In this document: in pieces, positions 1 to 8,660 of the stretch | Position numbering within the stretch: position 1 is the first letter of the stretch | Layout: each line of letters starts with the position of its first letter | Origin: Catenovulum sp052056295 | Lineage (GTDB): Bacteria; Pseudomonadota; Gammaproteobacteria; Enterobacterales; Alteromonadaceae | Direction of reading: 5' to 3' | Assembly: GCF_052056295.1 (NCBI RefSeq) | Contig: NZ_CP182494.1 | Location: 124,001 to 188,000, forward strand | Length of the DNA: 64,000 nt | Program-made: the position numbers and the translations under genes | Notes under the pieces: model-generated | The model's input: the letters and a program-made list of their open reading frames with translations, nothing else | The model's database searches: none | Told to the model about the DNA's origin: nothing

Positions 1-1
1 A

Positions 2-310
2 CTGCCGGGTTTCAAATTAATCAACGGACCAGCAGGTTTACAGCTTGGTACGAGCGAAGATAGTGTTCCAAATACGCTTGGCCCGGTTACCTATCCAGTG
101 GGCGTTATTGCCGGCAGCTCAACTTTTAACCCAATTCTTTCTCAGATGTTGCCAGATCCAGATGATGGAAAAGTATCAGTAGCGCGTACTAAGGTAGAAG
201 GAATGACTGACCATGTGGTTATGCCAGTCACACATACATTTATGATGAAAAACAAAGAGGTTATTGAACAAGTAATCACATTCTTGAAATCAGGCAAGTT
301 CAAAAAATAG
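2..310 (+). CDS. alpha/beta hydrolase (lipase-like), C-terminal part only
   Basis: The reading frame is open from the first bases of the window, so the gene starts upstream and only the last 102 residues are present. The segment holds GPAGLQLGT near the left edge, then PDDGKVSV, a typical catalytic-Asp loop of alpha/beta hydrolases, and VTHTFMM, which fits the catalytic His region. The closest family I can name is the PGAP1/lipase-like alpha/beta hydrolases found widely in marine gammaproteobacteria. The nucleophile Ser lies outside the window, so the substrate cannot be judged. The stop codon abuts the end of the convergent GGDEF gene with no gap. It is probably unrelated to the galactan locus. 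Confidence 0.6.
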   Translation: MPGFKLINGPAGLQLGTSEDSVPNTLGPVTYPVGVIAGSSTFNPILSQMLPDPDDGKVSVARTKVEGMTDHVVMPVTHTFMMKNKEVIEQVITFLKSGKFKK

Positions 311-1303
311 TTATTCAGCTTTTATTACTAAACCTCTGCCTAAATCTTTAGCCCGGTACAAAGCTTGATCTGCGCGAGAGAGCGCTTTAGCTATGCTGCT
401 CTCGTTCGTTTGTAGTTGAGAGAGGCCTATGCTGGTTGAAATCGAAATAACCTGTTCTTCCAAATTAAGCTCTAATTGAGTTAAAGACTCTAGCTGATCG
501 TCTAGCTTGTCTAATTGTGATTTCTCAATTAACACGACAAATTCTTCGCCACCTAAGCGATAGCAGTGCACTGACTCTTTGGCAAACCAGCCACTGAGCT
601 CTTGGGCAAATTTAACCAACACTTTATCGCCGAAATCATGGCCGAAGGTGTCGTTAATATTTTTAAAATAATCTATATCAATAAGCAGCAGGTAATATTG
701 AAGATTTGATTCGTTTTGACTAATTAAACGTTTGGCATCTTCGATAAGTGCACGACGGTTTGGCAGTTTAGTTAACGGATCTTTCCTCGCTAAATCGTGT
801 TCTTGGCTATAACTGTAATGCATGTAGATGTATACAGAAAGAAAGTTGGCAAATGTGCTGGCGCTGCGCTGATCAAAATACTGTGAAGTTACTTCATCAC
901 TAAAGCCAAAATTGAGTGTACTGTAACATACATTTTGTTTGATCAAGGGCACGTCAAAACAAGCGAAGATGCCATTTCGCGCGAGCGCGTCTGTATCAAT
1001 GTAATTTTTGCCACTGCTATGTGAATAAAGATCGGCTTGTCGTTGTTGAAAAACCTGACCAACAAAAGAGCCGTCAACCGGCATTTCAGTGCCAAGCTCT
1101 ATAGCTGTGTTGCCCGCCAATGAAAATACAGTAAGTGCTTTTGAGTCTTCATTGTATAGCGTGATACTCACTCTCGAAACGTCGAAAATGTAGTAACACC
1201 AAGAGGCTATACATGCCAAAGTTTGCTCGAGATCACTGGCCAAATTCAGCTCTTCGATAAATTTTATCGGTAATGCAATATATTCGTGTTCAAGTTCTGA
1301 CAT
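311..1303 (-). CDS. GAF-GGDEF diguanylate cyclase
   Basis: Predicted to make cyclic di-GMP from two GTP in the cytoplasm. Residues about 20-160 look like a GAF sensor domain and residues about 172-328 are a GGDEF domain. The signature is GGEEF at residues 251-255, so the active-site loop is intact, and the NDTFGHDFGD segment that precedes it is also present. The usual RxxD inhibitory site upstream of the signature reads KESV, so product inhibition through the classic I-site is not expected. There is no membrane segment or signal peptide. The gene is monocistronic, meets the hydrolase gene tail to tail, and is followed upstream by a separate TonB receptor gene on the same strand. A link to galactan use is not indicated. 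Confidence 0.88.
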   Translation of the reverse strand: MSELEHEYIALPIKFIEELNLASDLEQTLACIASWCYYIFDVSRVSITLYNEDSKALTVFSLAGNTAIELGTEMPVDGSFVGQVFQQRQADLYSHSSGKNYIDTDALARNGIFACFDVPLIKQNVCYSTLNFGFSDEVTSQYFDQRSASTFANFLSVYIYMHYSYSQEHDLARKDPLTKLPNRRALIEDAKRLISQNESNLQYYLLLIDIDYFKNINDTFGHDFGDKVLVKFAQELSGWFAKESVHCYRLGGEEFVVLIEKSQLDKLDDQLESLTQLELNLEEQVISISTSIGLSQLQTNESSIAKALSRADQALYRAKDLGRGLVIKAE

Positions 1304-1429
1304 GGAAGAAATTTCAAAAATATAACTTCATTGAGTATAGGACTCATGGTCATTTTTGCAATTCTAGGCGAGTTTATGGCGAGAAACATAAGGCTGTAGG
1401 GCGCATAACCGCGCCCAACAATTTGATGG

Positions 1430-4144
1430 CTAATTAAAATTAACTCTTACCCCCGCGCCTAAACGTCGGCCAGCGTATTCAACACTGTATATTCGGCCGT
1501 ACGATTGTTCACGAATTGTGCCTTCATCAGTCAGGTTAGTGCCTTCAAAAAAGACCGCCACATCTTCAGATATATCGTAAGACGCGCTCATATCTAACTG
1601 GCCATATGCTTGGCCATAACGTGCGTCGCCACCGCCGCCTTCACCTTGTAAGATAAAGCGGTCGCGCTTGTTATAAGCTAGGCGCATACCGAAATCACCT
1701 TTCTCATAAAAAGCAATTAAGTTGTATGAATTTTTCGCAAAACCAGTGACACCTTCTTCTGTAGGTAAAGCAAAATTATCTAACCTATCACTCTGGTCTT
1801 TTTTATCGTTAGATGAGCTTTTGGCGTAAGTGTAGTTTGCTTGAATTCCCAAACCATCAAATGGTGAGGGTAGATAATCAAAGTTGTGCAACAAGGCTAA
1901 TTCAAAACCGCTAATTTTTCCGCCATCGGTATTTTGATAACGATTATCCAGCGCAAACAATCGGCCTAAAGTTGGCACATCGTAACCAGTATCGATACGG
2001 GTAACACTTTGTTCAATACCTGTGGTGATGTCTTTTGAGAATAAACCTAAACTAACGGCATTGCCGTTGTCAGCATAGTATTCTAAACCTAGATCAAACT
2101 GTTTAGCTTGGAAGGGTTCTAATTGTGGGTTCGAGCCATTAATAACAAAATTTTCGAAGATGCCACTGGTACTCATTTGCACAGATGATTGCGACATGCC
2201 AGGCGGTGTCATCACTTTGGATGCAGATGCGCGTAAAATTAATTCATCGGATAACTCTAGCTTAAAGTTCAAGCTAGGTAACACAGTATCAAAGTCTTTT
2301 TTCGCGGTTAACGGCTCAGCTTCGCCGACAAACGCGATATTAGAGCCGCCTTGGTGAACTATGGTGCTTGAGTTGAACTGAATGTCTTGTGCCACACCTG
2401 AGGTTGTACGTTCGATATTGACATAACGTAAACCAAAATTACCCGACCACGGCATAGCAGCAAGCTCGCCGCCTAAATTTAATTTTACGTACAGCGAATT
2501 TGATTTTTCATCTGTAGTAAAGGTTTGGCCAGCTTGTTTAGTCATTATTAATGTGTCGGGCGCATTTTCTTCAACAAATGCTAAAAACTCATCGGCATCA
2601 AAAGTTGCCCAAGCGCGTGGAAAATTACCAGGCTCTTGCGACATAAAATTATCAAATGGGAAAGGTTTAAACAAATCATTGGGTAGATCAAATTTGTCGG
2701 CATTTCTGCCACAGCCTAAACCACACCAGTTTTGATTATTCACATAACCGACCTGTGATTTTTCCCTATCTGACAAAAAGTAACCCGCTTCTAATGTTTC
2801 AAGTATGCCGATAGATAAATCTAAATTAGCATCAAACCTTGCTTCTAACACTGAATCTTGACGTTGCTGCTCACGCAAACCAACAAAGTGTGCTTGAAAA
2901 AGCGCTGGGTCTTGCATATTTGTGCCCGGCGTTGTGATGTCTGGGATGTTATTGCCAGTGGTTGCATCGAATTCATAGTTAAAACGAGCGCCTGGTGTTA
3001 GCTGATCTTCACGATGCACATTTTCAGCTTTTGAATAAGAAATATCCGCAGCAACTGACAAACTTGAGCTTAAAATACCTTGGTAATTAAAACCAATTAA
3101 ATGGGTTTTGGTATCGTCTTGAAATGGGCGAACTTCAATATCATTCGGATTGTTTGGCGCAGTAAATTTTACAAAAGTGCCATTTTCATCTTGTACATGG
3201 TTGGTTCTTACTGTGCCGCCTTCAGGCGAAAATTGGGTGCCATATCGAGTTTGGAAGTTGCCAAAATCTATCAGCATGGCATCTAGGGTAATTGTATGTT
3301 CATCACTTGCACGCCATTGAAAAGTAGAGGCGATACTTAAGCGTTCGCGCTCTTCAACTTCAGCGGTAAAATTTGGTTTATTTGGATGACGGCCTTTTAC
3401 TTTATCGTTTGATACACCATCGTCGCTGGTATCGATAAAAGTCGACGCATAACCAACGTCTTGTAAATCGAATCGGTCGATGCGGCTTTGTTTATCTGAA
3501 TATGAAACACCAACCAAGAAGCCCATAGAATCGTCATTCCAAGTTGTACTGTATAAACCTGAAATCTGTGGGCTGGTTTTACCAGAAATATTTTGATGTG
3601 TACCTTTAGCTGAAATAACTAATTTAGTACCTGGGCTAGCTAATGGTTTAGCGGCCTGCATATTGATAGTTGCACCAATACCACCTTCGGATAAATCAGC
3701 AGTAGGGGATTTATGCACTTCAACACCGGTTAAAAGCTCAGGCGCGATAATTTGAAAATCGAAATTTCGTTCAGTGTTGGTGGTGGCAATCGTGCGGTTG
3801 TTATAACGCACTGCGTTAAAAGTTGGGCCAAACCCACGCACAGTTACACCTGTGCCTTCACCATTTTGTCGGTCGATAGAAACGCCAGTAATACGTTGTA
3901 ACGATTCAGCCAAGTTTTGATCAGGAAACTTACCTATATCCTCCGCTGTAATCGCATCTACTACATTAATCGCTTCGCGTTTAACATCATTTGATTTTAA
4001 TAAACTGCCACGAATACCTTTTACTTGAATGACTTCAGCTGGCTCTGCCGTTGAATTAGTTTGTGCTTGAACTATGTTTGGCATGGTCAGAATACTTGTA
4101 ACTGTAGCGGCCACAAGTGAACGGTTTAAATTTAATTTTGACAT
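1430..4144 (-). CDS. TonB-dependent receptor (Alteromonadales type)
   Basis: A 904-residue outer-membrane transporter, predicted to import an oligosaccharide using TonB energy. Residues 1-27 are a signal peptide. The plug domain follows, with a TonB-box-like stretch EVIQVKGIRGSL and the family hallmarks EDIGKFPDQNLAESLQRITGV and VTVRGFGP. The remainder is a beta-barrel that ends in GAGVRVNFN, as expected for an outer-membrane C-terminus. A strong ribosome site (GAGGG) precedes the ATG at 4144. An ATTATTAACAAT element at 4223-4234, one mismatch from the locus operator, lies about 80 bp upstream. Its neighbours (GH27, beta-helix glycosidases, sulfatase) suggest a galactan-derived ligand. Only the receptor class is certain. 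Confidence 0.93.
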   Translation of the reverse strand: MSKLNLNRSLVAATVTSILTMPNIVQAQTNSTAEPAEVIQVKGIRGSLLKSNDVKREAINVVDAITAEDIGKFPDQNLAESLQRITGVSIDRQNGEGTGVTVRGFGPTFNAVRYNNRTIATTNTERNFDFQIIAPELLTGVEVHKSPTADLSEGGIGATINMQAAKPLASPGTKLVISAKGTHQNISGKTSPQISGLYSTTWNDDSMGFLVGVSYSDKQSRIDRFDLQDVGYASTFIDTSDDGVSNDKVKGRHPNKPNFTAEVEERERLSIASTFQWRASDEHTITLDAMLIDFGNFQTRYGTQFSPEGGTVRTNHVQDENGTFVKFTAPNNPNDIEVRPFQDDTKTHLIGFNYQGILSSSLSVAADISYSKAENVHREDQLTPGARFNYEFDATTGNNIPDITTPGTNMQDPALFQAHFVGLREQQRQDSVLEARFDANLDLSIGILETLEAGYFLSDREKSQVGYVNNQNWCGLGCGRNADKFDLPNDLFKPFPFDNFMSQEPGNFPRAWATFDADEFLAFVEENAPDTLIMTKQAGQTFTTDEKSNSLYVKLNLGGELAAMPWSGNFGLRYVNIERTTSGVAQDIQFNSSTIVHQGGSNIAFVGEAEPLTAKKDFDTVLPSLNFKLELSDELILRASASKVMTPPGMSQSSVQMSTSGIFENFVINGSNPQLEPFQAKQFDLGLEYYADNGNAVSLGLFSKDITTGIEQSVTRIDTGYDVPTLGRLFALDNRYQNTDGGKISGFELALLHNFDYLPSPFDGLGIQANYTYAKSSSNDKKDQSDRLDNFALPTEEGVTGFAKNSYNLIAFYEKGDFGMRLAYNKRDRFILQGEGGGGDARYGQAYGQLDMSASYDISEDVAVFFEGTNLTDEGTIREQSYGRIYSVEYAGRRLGAGVRVNFN

Positions 4145-4222
4145 CTTTCCCTCGGTTCTTTGTTATTTATCAATTTTTTGTCTGTAGTTGGTGGTAACCA
4201 AATACCTCAAATAATGTAATAT

Positions 4223-4234
4223 ATTATTAACAAT
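4223..4234 (-). promoter_or_regulatory. candidate GntR-regulon operator upstream of TonB receptor
   Basis: ATTATTAACAAT here (ATTGTTAATAAT on the minus strand) matches the ATTGTTAACAAT core found at other promoters of the locus with one mismatch. It lies 79 bp upstream of the receptor start. The second ACAAT half-site seen at the best copies is not conserved, so this is a weak member. Confidence 0.4.
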
Positions 4235-4370
4235 GTTTTCGAGTGGCCGTTTGTCTCTTTTTAAAATGTCGTTTTAACACGAGAAAAATAAGGGGTTATG
4301 GATTCAAAAAATACCCAAATGTCTCAATAACTGGTTGGTAGTCAGCCAATCTTAAGCTTTTATTCAGGAC

Positions 4371-4402
4371 ATAGAGCTAAATTTATATTAATTTAGCTCT
4401 AT
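4371..4402. repeat. perfect inverted repeat (hairpin)
   Basis: The arms ATAGAGCTAAAT (4371-4382) and ATTTAGCTCTAT (4391-4402) pair perfectly and can extend by one A-T pair, leaving a short AT loop. There is no T-run after it, so it is not an obvious terminator. It sits in the gap between divergent genes, upstream of the FAD oxidoreductase, and could be an operator or an mRNA leader structure. Confidence 0.5.
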
Positions 4403-4483
4403 AGTCTGATAATAAGCTTTAACTGTTGGTGACTAGGTTTAGATCTATTACAATAACCGATTTAGACTTGATCGCACACGAGA

Positions 4484-5932
4484 ATGAACCAACCTTCGGC
4501 TAAAGTTGCAGTTATTGGCGGCGGTGTTGCTGGCGCCACTATAGCTTTACGTTTTTCTGAACTCGGAATTGATACCACTGTAATTGAACAGGGGGATACC
4601 TTAGTTAATGGCCCGCCTTTTTGCCATTTACATGCTGGTGGTAATTTTTACCGAGAAATATCCGATGAGCAATGTTTAACCTTGCTGCAGCAAGCTATTG
4701 AAACTGCAAAAGTATTCCCGTTAGCTATTAATGCGCGCGCAACACTTGTTGCTTTACCGAAAACAGAAAAAACCGAACCGTTGGATTTATTACCACGTTT
4801 AAGCAAACTGCGTGAAAGATATAGCCAATTAGTCAAAGACGATGCAAGCAATAAAGTACTTGGTGAACCAGACGAATATTTTGAATTGTACTCACAAGCG
4901 CAATTACAGGCTTTAGCCAAGAGTCCGCTGCCGACAAAAATCACAAAACGCAGCGATTGGTTAATCGCGTTTGCCAAGCATGTTGATATGTCTAAATTAA
5001 AATTTCCGCTGGTATTAGTCCAAGAATATGGCTGGTCGGCATTTCGCATTGCGGCAATTGCCGAGTTAGCTCAACAAAATTTAGCCAGCTGCCATATCAA
5101 ACTAGCCAGCAAAGTTACTGGCATATCTCCTAGAGTAGCACCTGACGGTTGGCAGTTAACCATTGAAAATCAGCATACAAAAGCAACCTCACAATTAGAT
5201 TTTGATTATGTGATTAACGCCTGTGGCTTTAAAAGTGGCGAAATAGACGACCTGATCAATATAAACAGGCAGCGCATGGTTGAATTTAAAGCTGCCTATG
5301 TTGCACATTGGCCGCAGTGTCAGGGGCTTTGGCCTGAGGTGTTATTTTATGGTGAGCGCGGTACACCGCAAGGCATGGCACAACTAACGCCTTACCATAA
5401 TGGCTATTTTCAACTGCATGGGATGACCAAAGAGATCACCTTATTTGAACAAGGTTTGGTAGCGAGTAATAACAACAGTGCACAACCTAAATTACCACAA
5501 ATCTTTTTAGATAAAATATATCACCAATGGCCAGCGGCGACTGTGCAGTCGCGCACCTTAGGCGCAATTAAACATATCAGCCAATTTATCCCAGAATTTT
5601 TATCCGCTCAGGTATATGGCAAACCTATGTTTGGCGCACAACAAATTCCGGGCGAAGATCCAGACTTACGCGCTATGTCGGCTTCTTTCTGCCATAAGCG
5701 ATACGCTAGAGCTGAAATTGTAAAAGCATCATCGGCATTAAATGCAGCAGATGCGATTTTACGTGATCTACTAAACGGCGGATTGGTCGATTCAAATCAG
5801 CTCGGTGATGGGCTGGATAAACATTATTTCCCAGTTACTCAAGCTTGTAAGGAAAAACAAGTAACAGAGTTAGCCCTAGCTTATGCTAAGGCGCGTGGTT
5901 ATCCAGCAGAGTTAGCGGTTAATCTTCTATAA
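4484..5932 (+). CDS. FAD-dependent oxidoreductase, substrate unknown
   Basis: A 482-residue protein with an N-terminal Rossmann dinucleotide site (VAVIGGGVAGATIALRFSE, ending in the acidic VIEQGD after strand 2), placing it among DAO-like FAD oxidoreductases. The segment PPFCHLHAGGNFYREIS is a distinctive early motif. There is no signal peptide or membrane segment, so it should be cytosolic. Its stop overlaps the end of the convergent Kelch gene by 14 bp. It is transcribed away from the TonB receptor from a shared 339-bp region and is probably a single-gene unit. I cannot name the substrate; its position suggests it was gathered with the galactan genes, but that is inference only. Confidence 0.75.
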   Translation: MNQPSAKVAVIGGGVAGATIALRFSELGIDTTVIEQGDTLVNGPPFCHLHAGGNFYREISDEQCLTLLQQAIETAKVFPLAINARATLVALPKTEKTEPLDLLPRLSKLRERYSQLVKDDASNKVLGEPDEYFELYSQAQLQALAKSPLPTKITKRSDWLIAFAKHVDMSKLKFPLVLVQEYGWSAFRIAAIAELAQQNLASCHIKLASKVTGISPRVAPDGWQLTIENQHTKATSQLDFDYVINACGFKSGEIDDLININRQRMVEFKAAYVAHWPQCQGLWPEVLFYGERGTPQGMAQLTPYHNGYFQLHGMTKEITLFEQGLVASNNNSAQPKLPQIFLDKIYHQWPAATVQSRTLGAIKHISQFIPEFLSAQVYGKPMFGAQQIPGEDPDLRAMSASFCHKRYARAEIVKASSALNAADAILRDLLNGGLVDSNQLGDGLDKHYFPVTQACKEKQVTELALAYAKARGYPAELAVNLL

Positions 5933-6917
5933 CTAACTTTTCTGTGGTTAACAATTCTGGTTTACCACCTCTTGCACCCGATCCACAGCAAGTCCATAAC
6001 GCATCGTTGTAATAAACAACCCCTGTGCCATGTCGGCCTTGGTTTAAATTAGGTAGCTTGTACCAAGTTTTTGTTTGTGGGTTATATACTTCAACTTCGG
6101 CATGTGCCGGCGTCGGGCGATCGGTTTCGCCACCTAACACAGCAATATGGCCGTTTAAATTAAAAGTTGCATTGCCTGCTCTGGGTGTTGGTAGCTTTTG
6201 TTTTAAGGTCGACCAGCTATGAGTCGTTAAATCAAACACATCAACTTCTGCTATGGTTAGCGAAAACACTTGTTTGGTTATTTGTGAGGTGGTGCGTCCT
6301 CCCGCTAGATAAATTTTATTATCCGCCTCAGCCGCTTGAAAGTGGTCGCGGGCGCGTGGCGCATCCGCTAGTTTTTGCCATTTATTGGTTTTAAAATTGT
6401 AGCTATCAGCCCAATTAACCCAGCCATTTACATGGCCATTTTGAATACCCGCTAATAAATATAAAGTGTGGTTTTTAATTACAACACCTGCACCACCGCG
6501 GCGTCTGTCTGCTGGTATTTCTGGCCCTTGTTGCCATTCATCTAACTTAGGATCGTAAAACATTATATTGGCAACGGCAGTTTCGTTCGGATAACCACCT
6601 GTCATAGCGCCTGCAATTACAATTTTATTGTTATAAACAGCCGCTTGAAAATGGTGTATTTGAAAAGGTGGTTTAGCACCTTCTGTCCAACTATTGTTTG
6701 CCGGATCGTATATGCTTACTGGCTGGATACGCCTGCCGCCGAGTGCATAAAATTTGCCGTTGAGTTCAATAAAAGTGGCTTCGTGACGCGGATGTGGCGT
6801 GCCTATCGTTTGTATGTTTTGCCAACTAGCTTGGCTTGATTGTATGTTTTGCTTAACACAGGCACTCAGCAACAAAAAGGCTGCAAGCATGCAGCCTAAT
6901 AAAGTGAATTTACTCAA
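5919..6917 (-). CDS. Kelch-repeat lipoprotein
   Basis: A 332-residue secreted protein. The N-terminus (LLLSAC) is a lipoprotein signal with Cys at residue 20. The rest is a series of about 45-50-residue Kelch blades, visible as repeated IYLAGG, LYLLAG, IVIAGA and AVLGGE strands each followed by an aromatic such as W after the typical spacing, consistent with a six-bladed beta-propeller. The start is a TTG that overlaps the stop of the upstream beta-helix gene by 8 bp, indicating translational coupling as the last gene of the GH27 operon. Kelch propellers in carbohydrate loci can be sugar epimerases (NanM type) or binding scaffolds. No copper-oxidase residues are evident, so galactose oxidase is not supported. 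Confidence 0.82.
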   Translation of the reverse strand: MSKFTLLGCMLAAFLLLSACVKQNIQSSQASWQNIQTIGTPHPRHEATFIELNGKFYALGGRRIQPVSIYDPANNSWTEGAKPPFQIHHFQAAVYNNKIVIAGAMTGGYPNETAVANIMFYDPKLDEWQQGPEIPADRRRGGAGVVIKNHTLYLLAGIQNGHVNGWVNWADSYNFKTNKWQKLADAPRARDHFQAAEADNKIYLAGGRTTSQITKQVFSLTIAEVDVFDLTTHSWSTLKQKLPTPRAGNATFNLNGHIAVLGGETDRPTPAHAEVEVYNPQTKTWYKLPNLNQGRHGTGVVYYNDALWTCCGSGARGGKPELLTTEKLVIED

Positions 6918-8646
6918 AGCTTACTTCTTCCCCATCTTTAACTGTTAAAGTAAAACGCCCTGTGGTGCTTGCGTTTTGTTGGGTAACTTTTTCACCTGAA
7001 ATATAAATATCTTTAAAGCGAATATTTTTGATAGACGCTGACTCACTTAAACTTTCTACCGCGTTAAATAATAAGTCTGGTTTTAAATCACCATTTCCAC
7101 CATATTGTTTTTTAATATCAACAAGTTGCTGATAACTTGGAATGTGTTCGACATGAATGTTTTCAAATGTCCAATTGGCGTACGACTGGTTTGGATAAAA
7201 CTCATTGCGCAAATAAAAAACTCGCGAAACTGGCCCTTCCATATATATGTTTTTAAAGTGAATATTCTCAATTAAACCCTGACGTTTATGTCCGGCAGGG
7301 CGTTCAGTTAAATTAGCTAAACCACGATTTTTATTTAAACCTGTCCATTCGGTATGAATAACATGTATGTCCTCGATTAGTGCTCCATCAACCGTTTTTG
7401 GAAACCAACCAAATTGAAAAATACCACCATTGTCCATTTGCCAAACAACGCAGTTTTTAACTTTTACATTGTCGTGATAAACCTTAAATGCATCATCCAT
7501 AGCTGCAACAAAACAATCATCTAGTTCTACATTCGCTGGCAAATCAAAACCATCATTGTTGTAGCGCCACATGCCCATTAATTTTACGTTGCGTACTTTG
7601 CCTTTAACTTGTGAGCGGGCAAAGCTAGATTCAGGGCGAACACTAAAGGCATAAAAAGGAATATTAACTAAGGTGACACCTTCAACTAAAAAGTCGTTCT
7701 GGTCGATATCAACCGGTTTTACCCCTTCGCTTGGGCAACCGGCTGAATAACCCTGTTGGTCGACACAAGCTTCTTTGCCATCTGATTTAGTACTGGCTCG
7801 CCATGGAAATTTTTCACCGGAAATTACCCCTCGGCCTGACAATATGTAACCAGATTGGCCATTTTTCCCTGAGTGATCGCTGTTAATCGACCCCATTACA
7901 TATGCGCCGCCTTCAAGATAAACATGTTTAACTTTAGCTGGTACCCACCATAAACCTACATTGTGTGTACCCGCTTGAAAGTATACAGCGCTTGCTAGTG
8001 CTGCTTTGTTGCGGTCAAAACCTTGAGCTGCATCTACCAAATAAGTCTCGTGCGATACTTTTGACGGTGGGGCTGCTAAATCCATATATTCAGCTTGGTC
8101 GGCAAAAATGAGCAGCGCATCTAGTGGCAAGTCTTTTTCTTTGGCATATCTAGCGTCTACAAATTCAACCGACAATTTGCGGTTTGATTGGAGTATTTGT
8201 AGCTCAACTTTACGATTGACTAAATCTTTTTTAATAATTTTATAGGCGATATTTTCAAGTTGTTTAGGGCGAATAATAATGTCAGTAACCGCACCTGAAT
8301 TTGCATCTTGTTTTGTTATTTGAAGATTAACTGGCCCTTGTTTGAGATCGAACGAGAATTGCCCCCAAGCAAAACTACGCTTTTGTTTGCGGTAACTTTC
8401 AGCACCATCTTTTGATTTGGGTTTTATCGATAACGACATTTCAAAAGGTGGTGGGGTGGTTTGTAATAACACCAACGGAGAATTTTCAACAGTGACGGAA
8501 AACTTGTCCGACTGAACGCCAGCAGGCAAATTATGATAATTGTAGGTCGCTAGTTTAACCACAGGTGCTGTGTGTTTAAGGCTGTTGCACGCCAACAAAG
8601 TTATGCCACAAAACAATGCGATGGCAAAATAATAAATTTTTTTCAT
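6910..8646 (-). CDS. right-handed beta-helix glycoside hydrolase (GH49/GH28-like) lipoprotein
   Basis: A 578-residue lipoprotein (lipobox LLAC). The N-terminal 190 residues look like a beta-sandwich domain. From about residue 235 the chain has the regular V..N...N repeats of a parallel beta-helix, starting at VYLEGGAYVMGS. Candidate catalytic Asp residues are D365 in NNDG and D384/D385 in MDDAF. This 19/20-residue spacing matches that recalled for GH49 dextranases rather than GH28 polygalacturonases. I chose the ATG at 8646 because the longer frame begins at a TTG inside the previous gene and would spoil the signal peptide. It lies 14 bp after the DUF1593-like gene in an operon with GH27. The likely target is a sulfated or branched galactan; true specificity is unknown. 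Confidence 0.72.
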   Translation of the reverse strand: MKKIYYFAIALFCGITLLACNSLKHTAPVVKLATYNYHNLPAGVQSDKFSVTVENSPLVLLQTTPPPFEMSLSIKPKSKDGAESYRKQKRSFAWGQFSFDLKQGPVNLQITKQDANSGAVTDIIIRPKQLENIAYKIIKKDLVNRKVELQILQSNRKLSVEFVDARYAKEKDLPLDALLIFADQAEYMDLAAPPSKVSHETYLVDAAQGFDRNKAALASAVYFQAGTHNVGLWWVPAKVKHVYLEGGAYVMGSINSDHSGKNGQSGYILSGRGVISGEKFPWRASTKSDGKEACVDQQGYSAGCPSEGVKPVDIDQNDFLVEGVTLVNIPFYAFSVRPESSFARSQVKGKVRNVKLMGMWRYNNDGFDLPANVELDDCFVAAMDDAFKVYHDNVKVKNCVVWQMDNGGIFQFGWFPKTVDGALIEDIHVIHTEWTGLNKNRGLANLTERPAGHKRQGLIENIHFKNIYMEGPVSRVFYLRNEFYPNQSYANWTFENIHVEHIPSYQQLVDIKKQYGGNGDLKPDLLFNAVESLSESASIKNIRFKDIYISGEKVTQQNASTTGRFTLTVKDGEEVSFE

Positions 8647-8660
8647 ATTGAGACTCGAAG

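Larger units (their letters stand above)
4145..4483. other. divergent intergenic region, promoter/operator candidates
   Basis: This 339-bp AT-rich gap separates the divergent TonB receptor and FAD oxidoreductase genes. It holds the operator-like ATTATTAACAAT (4223-4234), an inverted repeat TTGGT-GGTA-ACCAA (4188-4201), a 10-codon ORF starting at 4298 next to an AGGGG ribosome-site-like run, and a perfect hairpin at 4371-4402. I see no gene of normal size. Confidence 0.5.

Noticed and set aside
5919..6917. Kelch protein as galactose oxidase
   Set aside because: It is far shorter than galactose oxidases and shows no Cys-Tyr and His copper-site pattern.
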